Shown here: positions 15,718 through 24,800 of the stretch, piece by piece
Numbering within the stretch: the stretch's first letter is position 1
How the letters are laid out: each line of letters opens with the position of its first letter
Source of the DNA: Bacteroidales bacterium UBA6244
Lineage (GTDB): Bacteria > Bacteroidota > Bacteroidia > Bacteroidales > F082
Direction: 5' to 3'
Assembly: GCA_002440885.1 (NCBI GenBank)
Contig: DJVY01000002.1
Location: forward strand, 1 to 64,000
DNA: 64,000 nt
Program-made: the position numbers and the translations under genes
The notes under the pieces: model-generated
The model's input: only the letters and a program-made list of their open reading frames with translations
Databases searched by the model: none
What the model was told of the DNA's origin: nothing

Positions 15718-18159
15718 CTACTGAGCTTTCAAAGAAACAGCAGGCTGCTCTTTTGTTATTTTGAAAGACCTGATCAGCACGGTTGTAAAGGCTATCAGCA
15801 AGGCTATCAGGATGGCCACAACGAAAAAGCCCGCGTGAAGCGAAATTTGGTAGGCAAACCCGTCGAGCCAGTGATTCATCAGATAATAAACCAAGGGAAT
15901 GGTAATCAATCCCGAGAACAACACCAATCGCAGATAGCCTTTCGACAGCATCAGAATAAGCTGATTCTGACTTCCTCCCAGCACACGCCTGATTCCGATT
16001 TCGCGTGTTCGTTGTTGGATTAAAAAGGAAGACAGTCCGTAAAGCCCCAAACTCGAGATAAAAACAACGAAGAGCGAGAAATAAAAAAACAGACCCAACA
16101 GTTTTGTGTCGCCTCTATACAAACTTTCCAGTTTTTCTTCGAGCGAAATAAAATGTAATCCGCTTTTTGTTCCAAACTCTGCCCACAAACTGTTGATATC
16201 CGGCTGCACCTGATCCCGTTGGCCATCCTCACATTTTATCATGATGTATCTTGGATTGGCCTCGCTCAGAATAAAAACCAGCGGCTCCACATTCCGATGC
16301 AAAGAAGAGGAGTTAAAATTGCTAACAACGCCAACTATTTTGCCTCCCGAACGCCCCACCTGATCGAAAGGAGTCCCAATAGCACTGTCGAGCCCGAGAA
16401 AATCAACTGCGGCTTCATTCAATATATAATTCGTTGATGTGTCACTTCCCGACAGCTCATTAAAATAACTGCCGCTAACCAGAGGAATCTCCAACAAACT
16501 GAAAAACTGTGGACCAACCCTGAAATAATTGATGGTTTGCATCGACCCGGCCGCATTGGTATCCGACTGGAATAGCAGTTTACCAGCGGTAAATCCAGGT
16601 ACATTTTGCGTTGCACAAACCCCCATAACAGTTTCCAGTAGTTCGGTTTTTTTTATTAGTTCAGGGATCAGACGTCGCGATACAGTATCTTGCGGAACGT
16701 TGACCACCAATACATTTTCTTTATTAAACCCGAGTTCATGGTTATTTAAAAACGAAAGTTGGGCATAAACAATAAGCGTCGACATGATCATCCCGATAGA
16801 AACAACGTATTGAACAGTCACCAACAGGTGTCGTATACCGGGCGTAGAGAGTTGCTTTTTTTCTGTGCTTAGGGTATTTCCCTGTAACATTTGAGTAGGT
16901 TTATACCTGTTGAGCATAAAGGCCGGAAAACCTCCGCCAAAAACCGAAAGGCCTATTACCAAAACTATCAACAACACCACAAACGCCGGATCATCGCTTG
17001 AGAACAGACTGTCGAAGAGGTTTAATTTTTTGCCCAGAAGTTTGTTGTATTGGGGAGTCAACCATTCAACAGCCGCCAAAGCCATTAAAAATGAAATACT
17101 TGTAATGATAAACGACTCTGTAATATACTGAACAACCAGCTGAATACGGGAAGCACCCAATACCTTTCGCACACCAATTTCTCTCGATCTTTTAATTGAT
17201 CGTGCCGTAGCCAGGTTGATGTAGTTTATGGAGGCGGTGAGCAAAATGAAGGCCGCGATAATACCAAAAATGATCAGATTAGACAAATCCACATTGGTAG
17301 GCGAATCGTACAAAAGTGCGGTGTTAAAGTGAATCTGTGAAACAGGTTCAAGATGGTACGAGAGATTGCCCTCGATATCAAGTTTTTCATCCTGCAAATA
17401 AATTCTTTCTCCCTTTCGTTGAAACTCATTGAAACGATAGCTGAAATCTAGTACATCGGTAGTATCGACTAGTTGAATGTAGGTGTAACAGGTCATCCAG
17501 AAATGATCCCGCTCGAGCATCGTTTTTTGCTCATCGGGCAATGAATTAACCGAAACGAGGGCGTCGAAATTGAGATGAGAGGGATGAGCCGACTGATCGA
17601 TGACGCCTGTTACCGTATAGTTACGCAAAGAGGTTTGGAGCGACTGACCCAAGGCCAACTGCCCTTGAAATATTTCCGCTGCCACTTCGGAGCTGATCAC
17701 TATGGAATTGGCATTTAAAAGGGCAGAATCAGGATGGCCTTCCAGAAAGGGATAATCGAAAACATTGAAAAAGTTTTCATCGCAAAGGCTGATGTCGGGC
17801 ACTTCAAACTTCCGCTCTTTCCACGAAATGGTAGCCACGTCGTTTGCATCTGAAGGATCGGTAAAAAACAAGTTGGTGGCTTCTTTAACTTCCGGAAAAT
17901 TTGATTTTAAGTCGTTAGCTAACCGGAAAGGGGTAAGCGCAATGTTTTCATGTTTCTCCTCGGAGGTAAAACGGCTGGTGATGCGGTAGGTATTGTCTTT
18001 ATCGATCCACTTCTTGTCGTAGCGGATCTCATTTTCCAGATACAAAAGAATAAAGATAAACACCACGATGCCAAGTGTCAGCCCAATGATATTTAGGAGG
18101 GTATACCCTTTTTGTCTGAGTAAAAGCCTTATGCCAATTTTAAAATAATTTCCGGTCAT
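15718..18159 (-). CDS. MacB/FtsX-type ABC transporter permease
   Basis: Inner-membrane permease of 813 residues in the tandem layout usual for Bacteroidota. Each half has a transmembrane anchor, a periplasmic MacB_PCD-type domain and a three-helix FtsX domain. The first anchor is YTLLNIIGLTLGIVVFIFIL (about 20-40), first FtsX domain about 290-420 with the cytoplasmic motif ARSIKRSREIGVRKVLGAS; second anchor about 460-480, second FtsX domain about 690-810 with QQRTREIGIRRVLGGSQ. Such transporters work as mechanotransmitters on lipoproteins, peptides or envelope stress rather than moving solutes through the membrane. It follows the ATPase gene by 9 bp. Confidence 0.93.
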   Translation of the reverse strand: MTGNYFKIGIRLLLRQKGYTLLNIIGLTLGIVVFIFILLYLENEIRYDKKWIDKDNTYRITSRFTSEEKHENIALTPFRLANDLKSNFPEVKEATNLFFTDPSDANDVATISWKERKFEVPDISLCDENFFNVFDYPFLEGHPDSALLNANSIVISSEVAAEIFQGQLALGQSLQTSLRNYTVTGVIDQSAHPSHLNFDALVSVNSLPDEQKTMLERDHFWMTCYTYIQLVDTTDVLDFSYRFNEFQRKGERIYLQDEKLDIEGNLSYHLEPVSQIHFNTALLYDSPTNVDLSNLIIFGIIAAFILLTASINYINLATARSIKRSREIGVRKVLGASRIQLVVQYITESFIITSISFLMALAAVEWLTPQYNKLLGKKLNLFDSLFSSDDPAFVVLLIVLVIGLSVFGGGFPAFMLNRYKPTQMLQGNTLSTEKKQLSTPGIRHLLVTVQYVVSIGMIMSTLIVYAQLSFLNNHELGFNKENVLVVNVPQDTVSRRLIPELIKKTELLETVMGVCATQNVPGFTAGKLLFQSDTNAAGSMQTINYFRVGPQFFSLLEIPLVSGSYFNELSGSDTSTNYILNEAAVDFLGLDSAIGTPFDQVGRSGGKIVGVVSNFNSSSLHRNVEPLVFILSEANPRYIMIKCEDGQRDQVQPDINSLWAEFGTKSGLHFISLEEKLESLYRGDTKLLGLFFYFSLFVVFISSLGLYGLSSFLIQQRTREIGIRRVLGGSQNQLILMLSKGYLRLVLFSGLITIPLVYYLMNHWLDGFAYQISLHAGFFVVAILIALLIAFTTVLIRSFKITKEQPAVSLKAQ

Positions 18160-18168
18160 GGGCCTTGG

Positions 18169-18858
18169 CTATTCCAGTTTATTGAGGTTTTCGTTAATTA
18201 TTTGCCCGTCGAATAGATGCACTATGCGCCGGCTGTAGGAGGCATCGCGTTGCGAGTGTGTTACCATGATAATCGTGGTTCCTTCTTTGTTCAGGCTATC
18301 GAGAAGCATCATCACCTCTTCGCCATGCATGCTGTCGAGGTTTCCGGTTGGCTCATCGGCGAGTATCAACGGGGGATTGGCTACCACAGCACGTGCTACA
18401 GCCACCCGCTGCTGCTGACCGCCAGAAAGCTGAACCGGAAAACGATCTTTTCGGTGGCTAAGTTTCATTTTCTCTAACAACTCGTTTACCCGCTCATGGC
18501 GGGGTTTTTGTTTCCATCCCAGATATTGCAACGGAAGCTCAATGTTTTCGAAAACGGTAAGTTCTTCAATCAGGTTAAAGTTTTGAAATACGAAGCCGAT
18601 GTTGCTTTTCCTTAAATTGGTACGTTGTTTTTCCTTTAACAAACCCACATTTTGCCCCATCAGGAAATAGTCGCCGGAAGTCCAGTTATCGATCATGCCC
18701 AGTATGTTCAACAGGGTAGTTTTTCCACATCCCGATGGCCCCATAACCGCTACAAAATCACCTGCTTTCACACTAAAATTGATTTTGCGCAGGGCAATGG
18801 TTTGCACGGCATCACCATGAAAAATCTTTTCTAAACGAATCGTGTCTATTAAGTTCAT
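18169..18858 (-). CDS. ABC transporter ATP-binding protein, MacB/LolD type
   Basis: Cytosolic ATPase of 229 residues that powers the permease encoded 9 bp downstream. Walker A is GPSGCGKTT (40-48), the Q-loop lies in GFVFQNFNLIEELTVFENI, the ABC signature is LSGGQQQRVAVARA, Walker B is LILADEPTG and the switch His is in IIMVTHSQRD. The sequence groups with LolD/MacB/FtsE ATPases by its length and the FQNFNLI stretch. It is the first gene of a two-gene operon. A candidate sigma-54 promoter lies upstream, and an NtrC-type regulator with its kinase is encoded divergently. Confidence 0.95.
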   Translation of the reverse strand: MNLIDTIRLEKIFHGDAVQTIALRKINFSVKAGDFVAVMGPSGCGKTTLLNILGMIDNWTSGDYFLMGQNVGLLKEKQRTNLRKSNIGFVFQNFNLIEELTVFENIELPLQYLGWKQKPRHERVNELLEKMKLSHRKDRFPVQLSGGQQQRVAVARAVVANPPLILADEPTGNLDSMHGEEVMMLLDSLNKEGTTIIMVTHSQRDASYSRRIVHLFDGQIINENLNKLE

Positions 18859-18892
18859 TCCAACCTTCCTGTTTAATTCTTAACAATCTTTA

Positions 18893-18907
18893 ACTAATTC
18901 CATGCCA
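18893..18907 (-). promoter_or_regulatory. Candidate sigma-54 promoter of the ABC transporter operon
   Basis: On the minus strand TGGCATG-GAAT-TAGT has the -24 GG and, ten bases later, GT in place of the -12 GC. It differs from TGGCACG-N4-TTGC at three positions. It would start transcription about 23 nt before the ATPase ATG. The divergently encoded sigma-54 activator makes it more plausible. Confidence 0.4.
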
Positions 18908-19057
18908 CGACCTTTATAACGCTATTAAACAACATTTTACAAAATATTTGATGGCAATTGTAACATTTTATGTCCGAAAGCGTCCATATAGGTGTGCAAA
19001 GTTGAACAAAATATATTTACTTTTAAAGTTTTATTAAAACTCCCAAAACGGTTAAAG

Positions 19058-20437
19058 ATGACGAAGATAAAAGCGCGCGTATTGATAGTTGATGATGATG
19101 CCGACATATTGCTGGCAGCCAAAATGTTTTTACGCCAACACATTGAAATCGTACACACCGAAAAAAATCCGGCTAATCTACCCGACATCCTCAAAAACGA
19201 GGTGTTTGATCTGATTTTACTCGACATGAATTTTTCGCGCGATGCGACCAGCGGGCAAGAAGGGTTTCACTGGCTGAATGTTATTCTCGATCACGATCCG
19301 GCTGCTACGGTTATTTTTATCACAGGTTATGGCGATATTGAACTGGCGGTGCAAGGTATAAAGGAAGGGGCGACCAATTTCGTGCTTAAACCATGGGAGA
19401 ACAAAAAGCTTCTTGCTACCATCGAGGCGTCGCTTCGTGTGCGCGAGTCAAAAGTAGAACTGGAAAACCTCAGGTCTACACAAAAAATGCTCATCTCAGA
19501 CCAGGATCAGGCCTACAACAACTTAATCGGGAATTCGCCCGCCATGCAAAAAGTGATGAAGATGGCATACCGCGTGGCGGCAACCGACGCAAACGTGTTG
19601 ATATTAGGAGAAAACGGCACGGGAAAAGAAGTTGTTGCACGAGCCATTCACCGGGCTTCGGAGCGAAAAGACAAGGTGTTTATTAACGTTGATTTGGGAG
19701 CCATTACCGAAAGCCTCTTTGAGAGTGAGTTGTTTGGATACAAAAAAGGGGCTTTCACCGATGCGAAAGAAGACCGCGCAGGCCGCTTTGAAGCCGCCAA
19801 CGGAGGCACTATATTTTTAGACGAAATCGGAAACCTGAGTCAAAACCTGCAATCAAAACTGCTGAGCGTGTTGCAAAGCCGAAAAGTGGTGAGGTTGGGT
19901 TCAAACAAAGAAATTCCCATCAACGTGCGCCTGATTTGTGCCACCAACATGCCGCTGTACCAAATGGTTAGCGAGAATAAATTTCGTCAGGACCTGCTTT
20001 ACCGCATCAATACGGTTGAAATAAAACTTCCGCCTTTGCGCGAACGTATTGAAGACATCGAACCATTGACAGAGTATTATATCGATACGTATTCACACAA
20101 ATACAAAGTGCCCAAAAAGCGTATCAACGCCGGCACACTGAAGCGACTTCAAAAACACGACTGGCCCGGAAATATCCGTGAATTACAACATGCGGTTGAA
20201 CGTGCGGTTATCCTCGGCGAAAATGTAATGCTCGAACCACACGACTTTTTTGTCAGCGATCAGGATGAAAAACAAGAGGATAGTTTCAATGCTGATCACC
20301 TGAATCTCGAAGAAGTTGAAAAAGTACTGGTGCGAAAAGTAATTGATAAACACGGTGGCAATATCAGTCGCGCTGCCAAAGAACTTGGGTTAACAAGGGC
20401 TTCATTGTACCGCAGAATTGAAAAATATGGTCTATAA
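19058..20437 (+). CDS. NtrC-family sigma-54-dependent response regulator
   Basis: Transcription activator of 459 residues from the ATG at 19058 (an upstream GTG at 18992 adds residues that do not belong to the receiver fold). Receiver domain 1-130 with acidic VDDD and phospho-acceptor D56 in LILLDMNF; AAA+ domain about 150-385 with Walker A GENGTGKEV, the sigma-54 contact loop GAFTDA, Walker B GGTIFLDEIGN and the arginine-finger region RQDLLYRIN; C-terminal Fis-type helix-turn-helix in GNISRAAKELGLTRASLYRR. It drives RNA polymerase with sigma-54. The kinase gene overlaps its 3' end by 11 bp, and the ABC transporter is divergent, the probable target. Confidence 0.95.
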   Translation: MTKIKARVLIVDDDADILLAAKMFLRQHIEIVHTEKNPANLPDILKNEVFDLILLDMNFSRDATSGQEGFHWLNVILDHDPAATVIFITGYGDIELAVQGIKEGATNFVLKPWENKKLLATIEASLRVRESKVELENLRSTQKMLISDQDQAYNNLIGNSPAMQKVMKMAYRVAATDANVLILGENGTGKEVVARAIHRASERKDKVFINVDLGAITESLFESELFGYKKGAFTDAKEDRAGRFEAANGGTIFLDEIGNLSQNLQSKLLSVLQSRKVVRLGSNKEIPINVRLICATNMPLYQMVSENKFRQDLLYRINTVEIKLPPLRERIEDIEPLTEYYIDTYSHKYKVPKKRINAGTLKRLQKHDWPGNIRELQHAVERAVILGENVMLEPHDFFVSDQDEKQEDSFNADHLNLEEVEKVLVRKVIDKHGGNISRAAKELGLTRASLYRRIEKYGL

Positions 20438-21782
20438 GCGCTTTCGTTTTCAAGTAATTATAAGGATACTGCTAATCGTGGTAACCTTGTTTTCTGTTTT
20501 CTACTTTTTTGATAACCAAGCTTATGTGGTAAGTACGGTACTCCTGTCGATCGTTTTTCTGGCGCAGGTTGTTTCACTTGTAAGGTATACCGAACAAACC
20601 AACCGAAAGCTGGCGCGCTTTTTCGAATCTATCCGTCATGCAGATTTTGCCACTTCATTTTCCGAAAACGAACTGGGTAAAAGTTTCGAAGAACTAAACA
20701 CGGAATTCAACCAGGTGATTGATGCTTTTAACAAGAATAAAACCGAAAAAGAAGAGCATTTCAATTATTTACTCACTGTTATTCAACACGTGAGCATCGG
20801 CATTATCGTCTTTAAACGCGATGGGAAAGTAGACGTCTTCAATAATGCGGTAAAGCATCTGCTGCACATAAACCGACTTCGGAAAATAAGTCATTTACAA
20901 GAAGTTTCGGAAGAACTGCCTGAGAAACTAATTGCTATGAAATCAGGCGATAAAGCATTGATAAAATTGTTTGTCAATGATGAGCTGTTGCAGTTGTCAA
21001 TTCATGCCACTGAATTTAAAATGCGTGGTGAGGAGTATATATTGGTTTCATTTCAAGACATTCATCCCGAACTGGAACAAAAGGAAATTGAGTCGTGGCA
21101 GAAACTTATCAGGGTGCTTACGCATGAAATCATGAATTCCATAACCCCCATTTCTTCACTGGCAGCCACCATAAAAGATATCCTCGATGACCGAAAAACC
21201 AATTACCCTTCGCGCGATGAGCAAGAAGAAGAAGACTTGGAAAACGTAATGCAGGCCGTTGCCACCATAGAAAGCCGTGGAAAAGGACTGTTGAATTTTG
21301 TGGAACTATACCGGAATCTGACACGCATACCAAAACCCAACTTCCGACATTTTAAAGTAAACACGCTACTCGACAGCACACTGGAATTGCTAAACCCAAA
21401 ACTTGAAGAACACCAGATAACTTGCACCACACGCTTATATCCTAACGATCTGAAAGTACTCGCCGATCCAGATCTTATTGATCAGGTGATTATTAACTTG
21501 ATGCTGAATGCCATTGATGCTGTTGCTGAAGTGGAAAACCCACGTATTACCATTGTGGCCACGGTAAATTTAAACAACCGCGTAACCATCGAAGTGGCCG
21601 ATAACGGAAAAGGAATTAACCAGGACATCCTTGATAAAATTTTTATGCCCTTTTTCACCTCGAAAAAAACAGGATCAGGAATTGGATTAAGTCTTTCGCG
21701 CCAGATTATGCAAATGCACAAAGGCACTATAAACGTACGATCAAAACCAGGCGAAGGGGCTGTTTTTACCATCATCTTTTAA
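20427..21782 (+). CDS. Membrane sensor histidine kinase, partner of the NtrC-type regulator
   Basis: Inner-membrane kinase of 451 residues. Two transmembrane helices at the N terminus (VIIRILLIVVTLFSVFYFF and VVSTVLLSIVFLAQVVSLV) are separated by only a few residues, so there is almost no periplasmic sensor. A cytoplasmic PAS-like region (about 105-210) follows, then the phospho-acceptor His in RVLTHEIMNSITPI and an ATPase domain with LMLNAIDAV (N box), DNGKGI and SGIGLSLSRQI (G boxes). The layout resembles the family of kinases that control sigma-54 regulators. The ATG at 20427 overlaps the regulator stop by 11 bp; a TTG at 20418 is a less likely start. Confidence 0.92.
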   Translation: MVYKRFRFQVIIRILLIVVTLFSVFYFFDNQAYVVSTVLLSIVFLAQVVSLVRYTEQTNRKLARFFESIRHADFATSFSENELGKSFEELNTEFNQVIDAFNKNKTEKEEHFNYLLTVIQHVSIGIIVFKRDGKVDVFNNAVKHLLHINRLRKISHLQEVSEELPEKLIAMKSGDKALIKLFVNDELLQLSIHATEFKMRGEEYILVSFQDIHPELEQKEIESWQKLIRVLTHEIMNSITPISSLAATIKDILDDRKTNYPSRDEQEEEDLENVMQAVATIESRGKGLLNFVELYRNLTRIPKPNFRHFKVNTLLDSTLELLNPKLEEHQITCTTRLYPNDLKVLADPDLIDQVIINLMLNAIDAVAEVENPRITIVATVNLNNRVTIEVADNGKGINQDILDKIFMPFFTSKKTGSGIGLSLSRQIMQMHKGTINVRSKPGEGAVFTIIF

Positions 21783-21890
21783 CGAACTTCCTCGCATTTA
21801 CGACATATTGACACTGTGTAATCCCGGGCATTTTATTTTTTTCTACCTTTACTGCCTTGATTTCTATTGTTTACAACCCATAACAATACT

Positions 21891-21895
21891 GGAGG
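21891..21895 (+). promoter_or_regulatory. Ribosome binding site of the hybrid sensor gene
   Basis: GGAGG lies four bases before the ATG at 21900. It is one of the few strong Shine-Dalgarno sequences in the window and fixes this start. Confidence 0.6.
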
Positions 21896-21899
21896 CTAA

Positions 21900-24800
21900 A
21901 TGAAAAGGTTAACTCTGTTTTTTATACTGGCTATCGGTCTCGCTTTGGTTACACAGGGCTGTCGCGAGGACGAAAAAAACAAAACCCTGTCACCAAAAGT
22001 GAATCAGGCAGAAAAACCGATTGTCAGGGCTGTTGTAAGAGACTCTTTGATCATCAGAACACCGGGCGATTCAAATACTCTGTTACCGGCCGTACAGCCA
22101 ATAGTCACTGTTGATTGGGTTCCTTTCGGTGGAAAAAGAGATTATATCCCCGGAAAGTCGTACCTGCCCCAAACTGATGAACAACAAAAAGCCGGAGAGT
22201 CTCCCGTAAAAAGTAAAAAACCAACCCGTATCCGTGTAAATAACAAAAACCTTACTCCTCAACCCTTTTCCGAACCACCTAAAAAAATCACTGTGGCTCA
22301 ACCTGTGTTTGTTAACGCCGACAGCCTCAGTACCATTATCCACTATTTTAAAAATAATGGACTTTTTTCTGTTCAAAATGGGGATACCATTTATCCTCCT
22401 GTCACGGTTTTGTTAACGCCACCAGAACCCACAACAGCACTTCCGTTTAAATACCAGGATGATGCCAGTTATGATATCAGCTTTTTAGATGCAGATCAAC
22501 AACTACCCAATTCTTTTATTCGCGACATCTTTGCCGATGACCAAAGTGTATTGTGGTTCGGAACACACACGGGTGGCCTTATTTCATACGACGGAGCTTT
22601 TTTTCGCCAGTACACACAACCCAACGGTTTAACCACCGACATGGTTCTGGATCTGCTTCTCGACTCAAAAGGGCGCATTCTTGTTGGGACACAAGGGGGT
22701 GGCTTAAACATCTACGATGGACATAACATCACACAACTAACCACCAAACAAGGACTTCCTTCAAACAACGTGACCACAGTAATTGAAGATAGGAATGGAA
22801 ATTATTGGATGGGTACAACTCTGGGAGTTGCCCGATTTGACGGGTCTGAAATAATTAACTATAACACTGAACAGGGACTTACCGCTAACTATGTTACAAC
22901 CCTTTTTGAAGATAAGGAAGGAAATATCTGGTTGGGCACCGACAGCGGATTAAATAAATTTGACGGGGAGGGATTTATCCACTACACCACCGAAATTGGA
23001 CTACCCCACAACCATATACTTTCCATTACGCAAGATCGCTCCGGCAAGCTCTGGATCGGCACTTATGGCGGAGGCGTATCGATGTTTGACGGAAAAACTT
23101 TTACCAATTACACCAAAGATCAGGGTTTTGATGGAGATGTCGTACTATCCATTATCGAAGACCAAAAAGGTGAATTGTGGTTCGGTACATTTGGGCACGG
23201 AGTTATCAGATTCAACGGAAAAGCCTTCAAACAGTACAGCACAAAAGAAGGACTGAACGACGACTATATCCGTTCGCTTTTTGAGGATAAAAACGGAAAT
23301 ATTTGGATCGGTACGGATGGAAACGGGGTTTGCCTTTTGAAAACAAACAGTTTCAATCATCTCACCCAAGACCAAAACCTTCCTAACGATTTGGTTTTGT
23401 CGATCTTTCAGGACAATAAAAACAGGCTTTGGTTTGGCACTTTCGAAGGCGGTGTCGTGGTTTATAATGAAACTCAATTGCCTGAACAAGAGTCTGAATT
23501 CGTACATATCACCCAACAAGACGGGCTAGCCAACGATATCGTGTCGGATATCATCCGGGACAGCTCAGGGAATTTCTGGATAACAACCTTTGGTGGTGGC
23601 GTGAGTCATATTAATGGTGAAAAATTTGACAATGGAATCATCGAAATAGCCAATTACGGAATACGTCAAGGATTGACCAATGAAGTTACCAGATCGGTTA
23701 TACAGGACTCCCACGGAAATATTTGGTTCGCTACTGAAGGTGGGGCAACCCGCTTCGATGGAAAAACCATGGAAACTTTTACTACAAAAAACGGACTCGG
23801 TAGTAATGAAATTGTAGCCCTTTTCAACGACAGCCAAGGAGCAGTGTGGATGGGAACAATCGAAGGAGGGGTGAGCCGCTACCTGAACGACACCATCACC
23901 ACCTACACGAGCGCACAGGGACTTTCTGGAGAAATCGTGTGGGCAATTGCCGAAGATTCAAACCATATGATGTGGTTTGGTACAGATGGAGGTGGCATAA
24001 GTTGTTTCGACGGAAAAGAGTTCACTACCATCAATACCAACAATGGATTGGTAAACAATTATGTTTTCTCTCTCGTAATCGACAACCAGGCCAACGTATG
24101 GGCAGGGACAATAAGGGGTTTGTCGAAAATTTCAATCTCTCCTGCTGCCACCCGTCAAACATCTTGCCTAGATTCCCTTAATATAATCAATTTCGGAAAA
24201 CTCGACGGCCTCAAAGGCTTGGATTTTTATACCAATGCCGCTTTTCTCGACAATAAAAACCGGATTTGGTGGGGGACACAAAACGCCTTAACAATGCTGG
24301 ATTTGAATAAGCATGAAATTGCCACCAACAAAACTTCTATCAGGATTAACAGCATTAGCATTAATGACAACGACATAAATTTCAGACAACTCAAACTCGA
24401 TGAGGAAACCTACACTGAAAAGGGAATTTTCTTCGATACGGTGACACCTTTTACCAACGAACCGATAGGCCTTAGCGTTCCATACGATCAAAATCACCTG
24501 ACTTTCAGGTTCTCAGGAACTGATTTGGGAGCTACCCATCAAGTGCTGTTTCAGTTCAAATTAGCAGGGCTTGAAAGCCAATGGAATGCGCTATCAACAG
24601 ACAAGTACGCCGACTACCGCAACATTTCACCCGGCAGGTATGTGTTTATGTTGCGTGCAAAAAATAAAGCCGGACAATGGAGCGATACGCTTAGTTTTCC
24701 ATTTATTGTAAGACATCCCTGGTGGCAAATGTGGTATGCCTTTGCAGGCTATTTGCTGCTTTTGATTCTGATGGTCTGGCGACTTATCAAATGGAGGGTA

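Noticed and set aside
18932..18990. Sigma-54 promoter facing the NtrC-type regulator
   Set aside because: TGGCAAT occurs but no GC follows at the right spacing.
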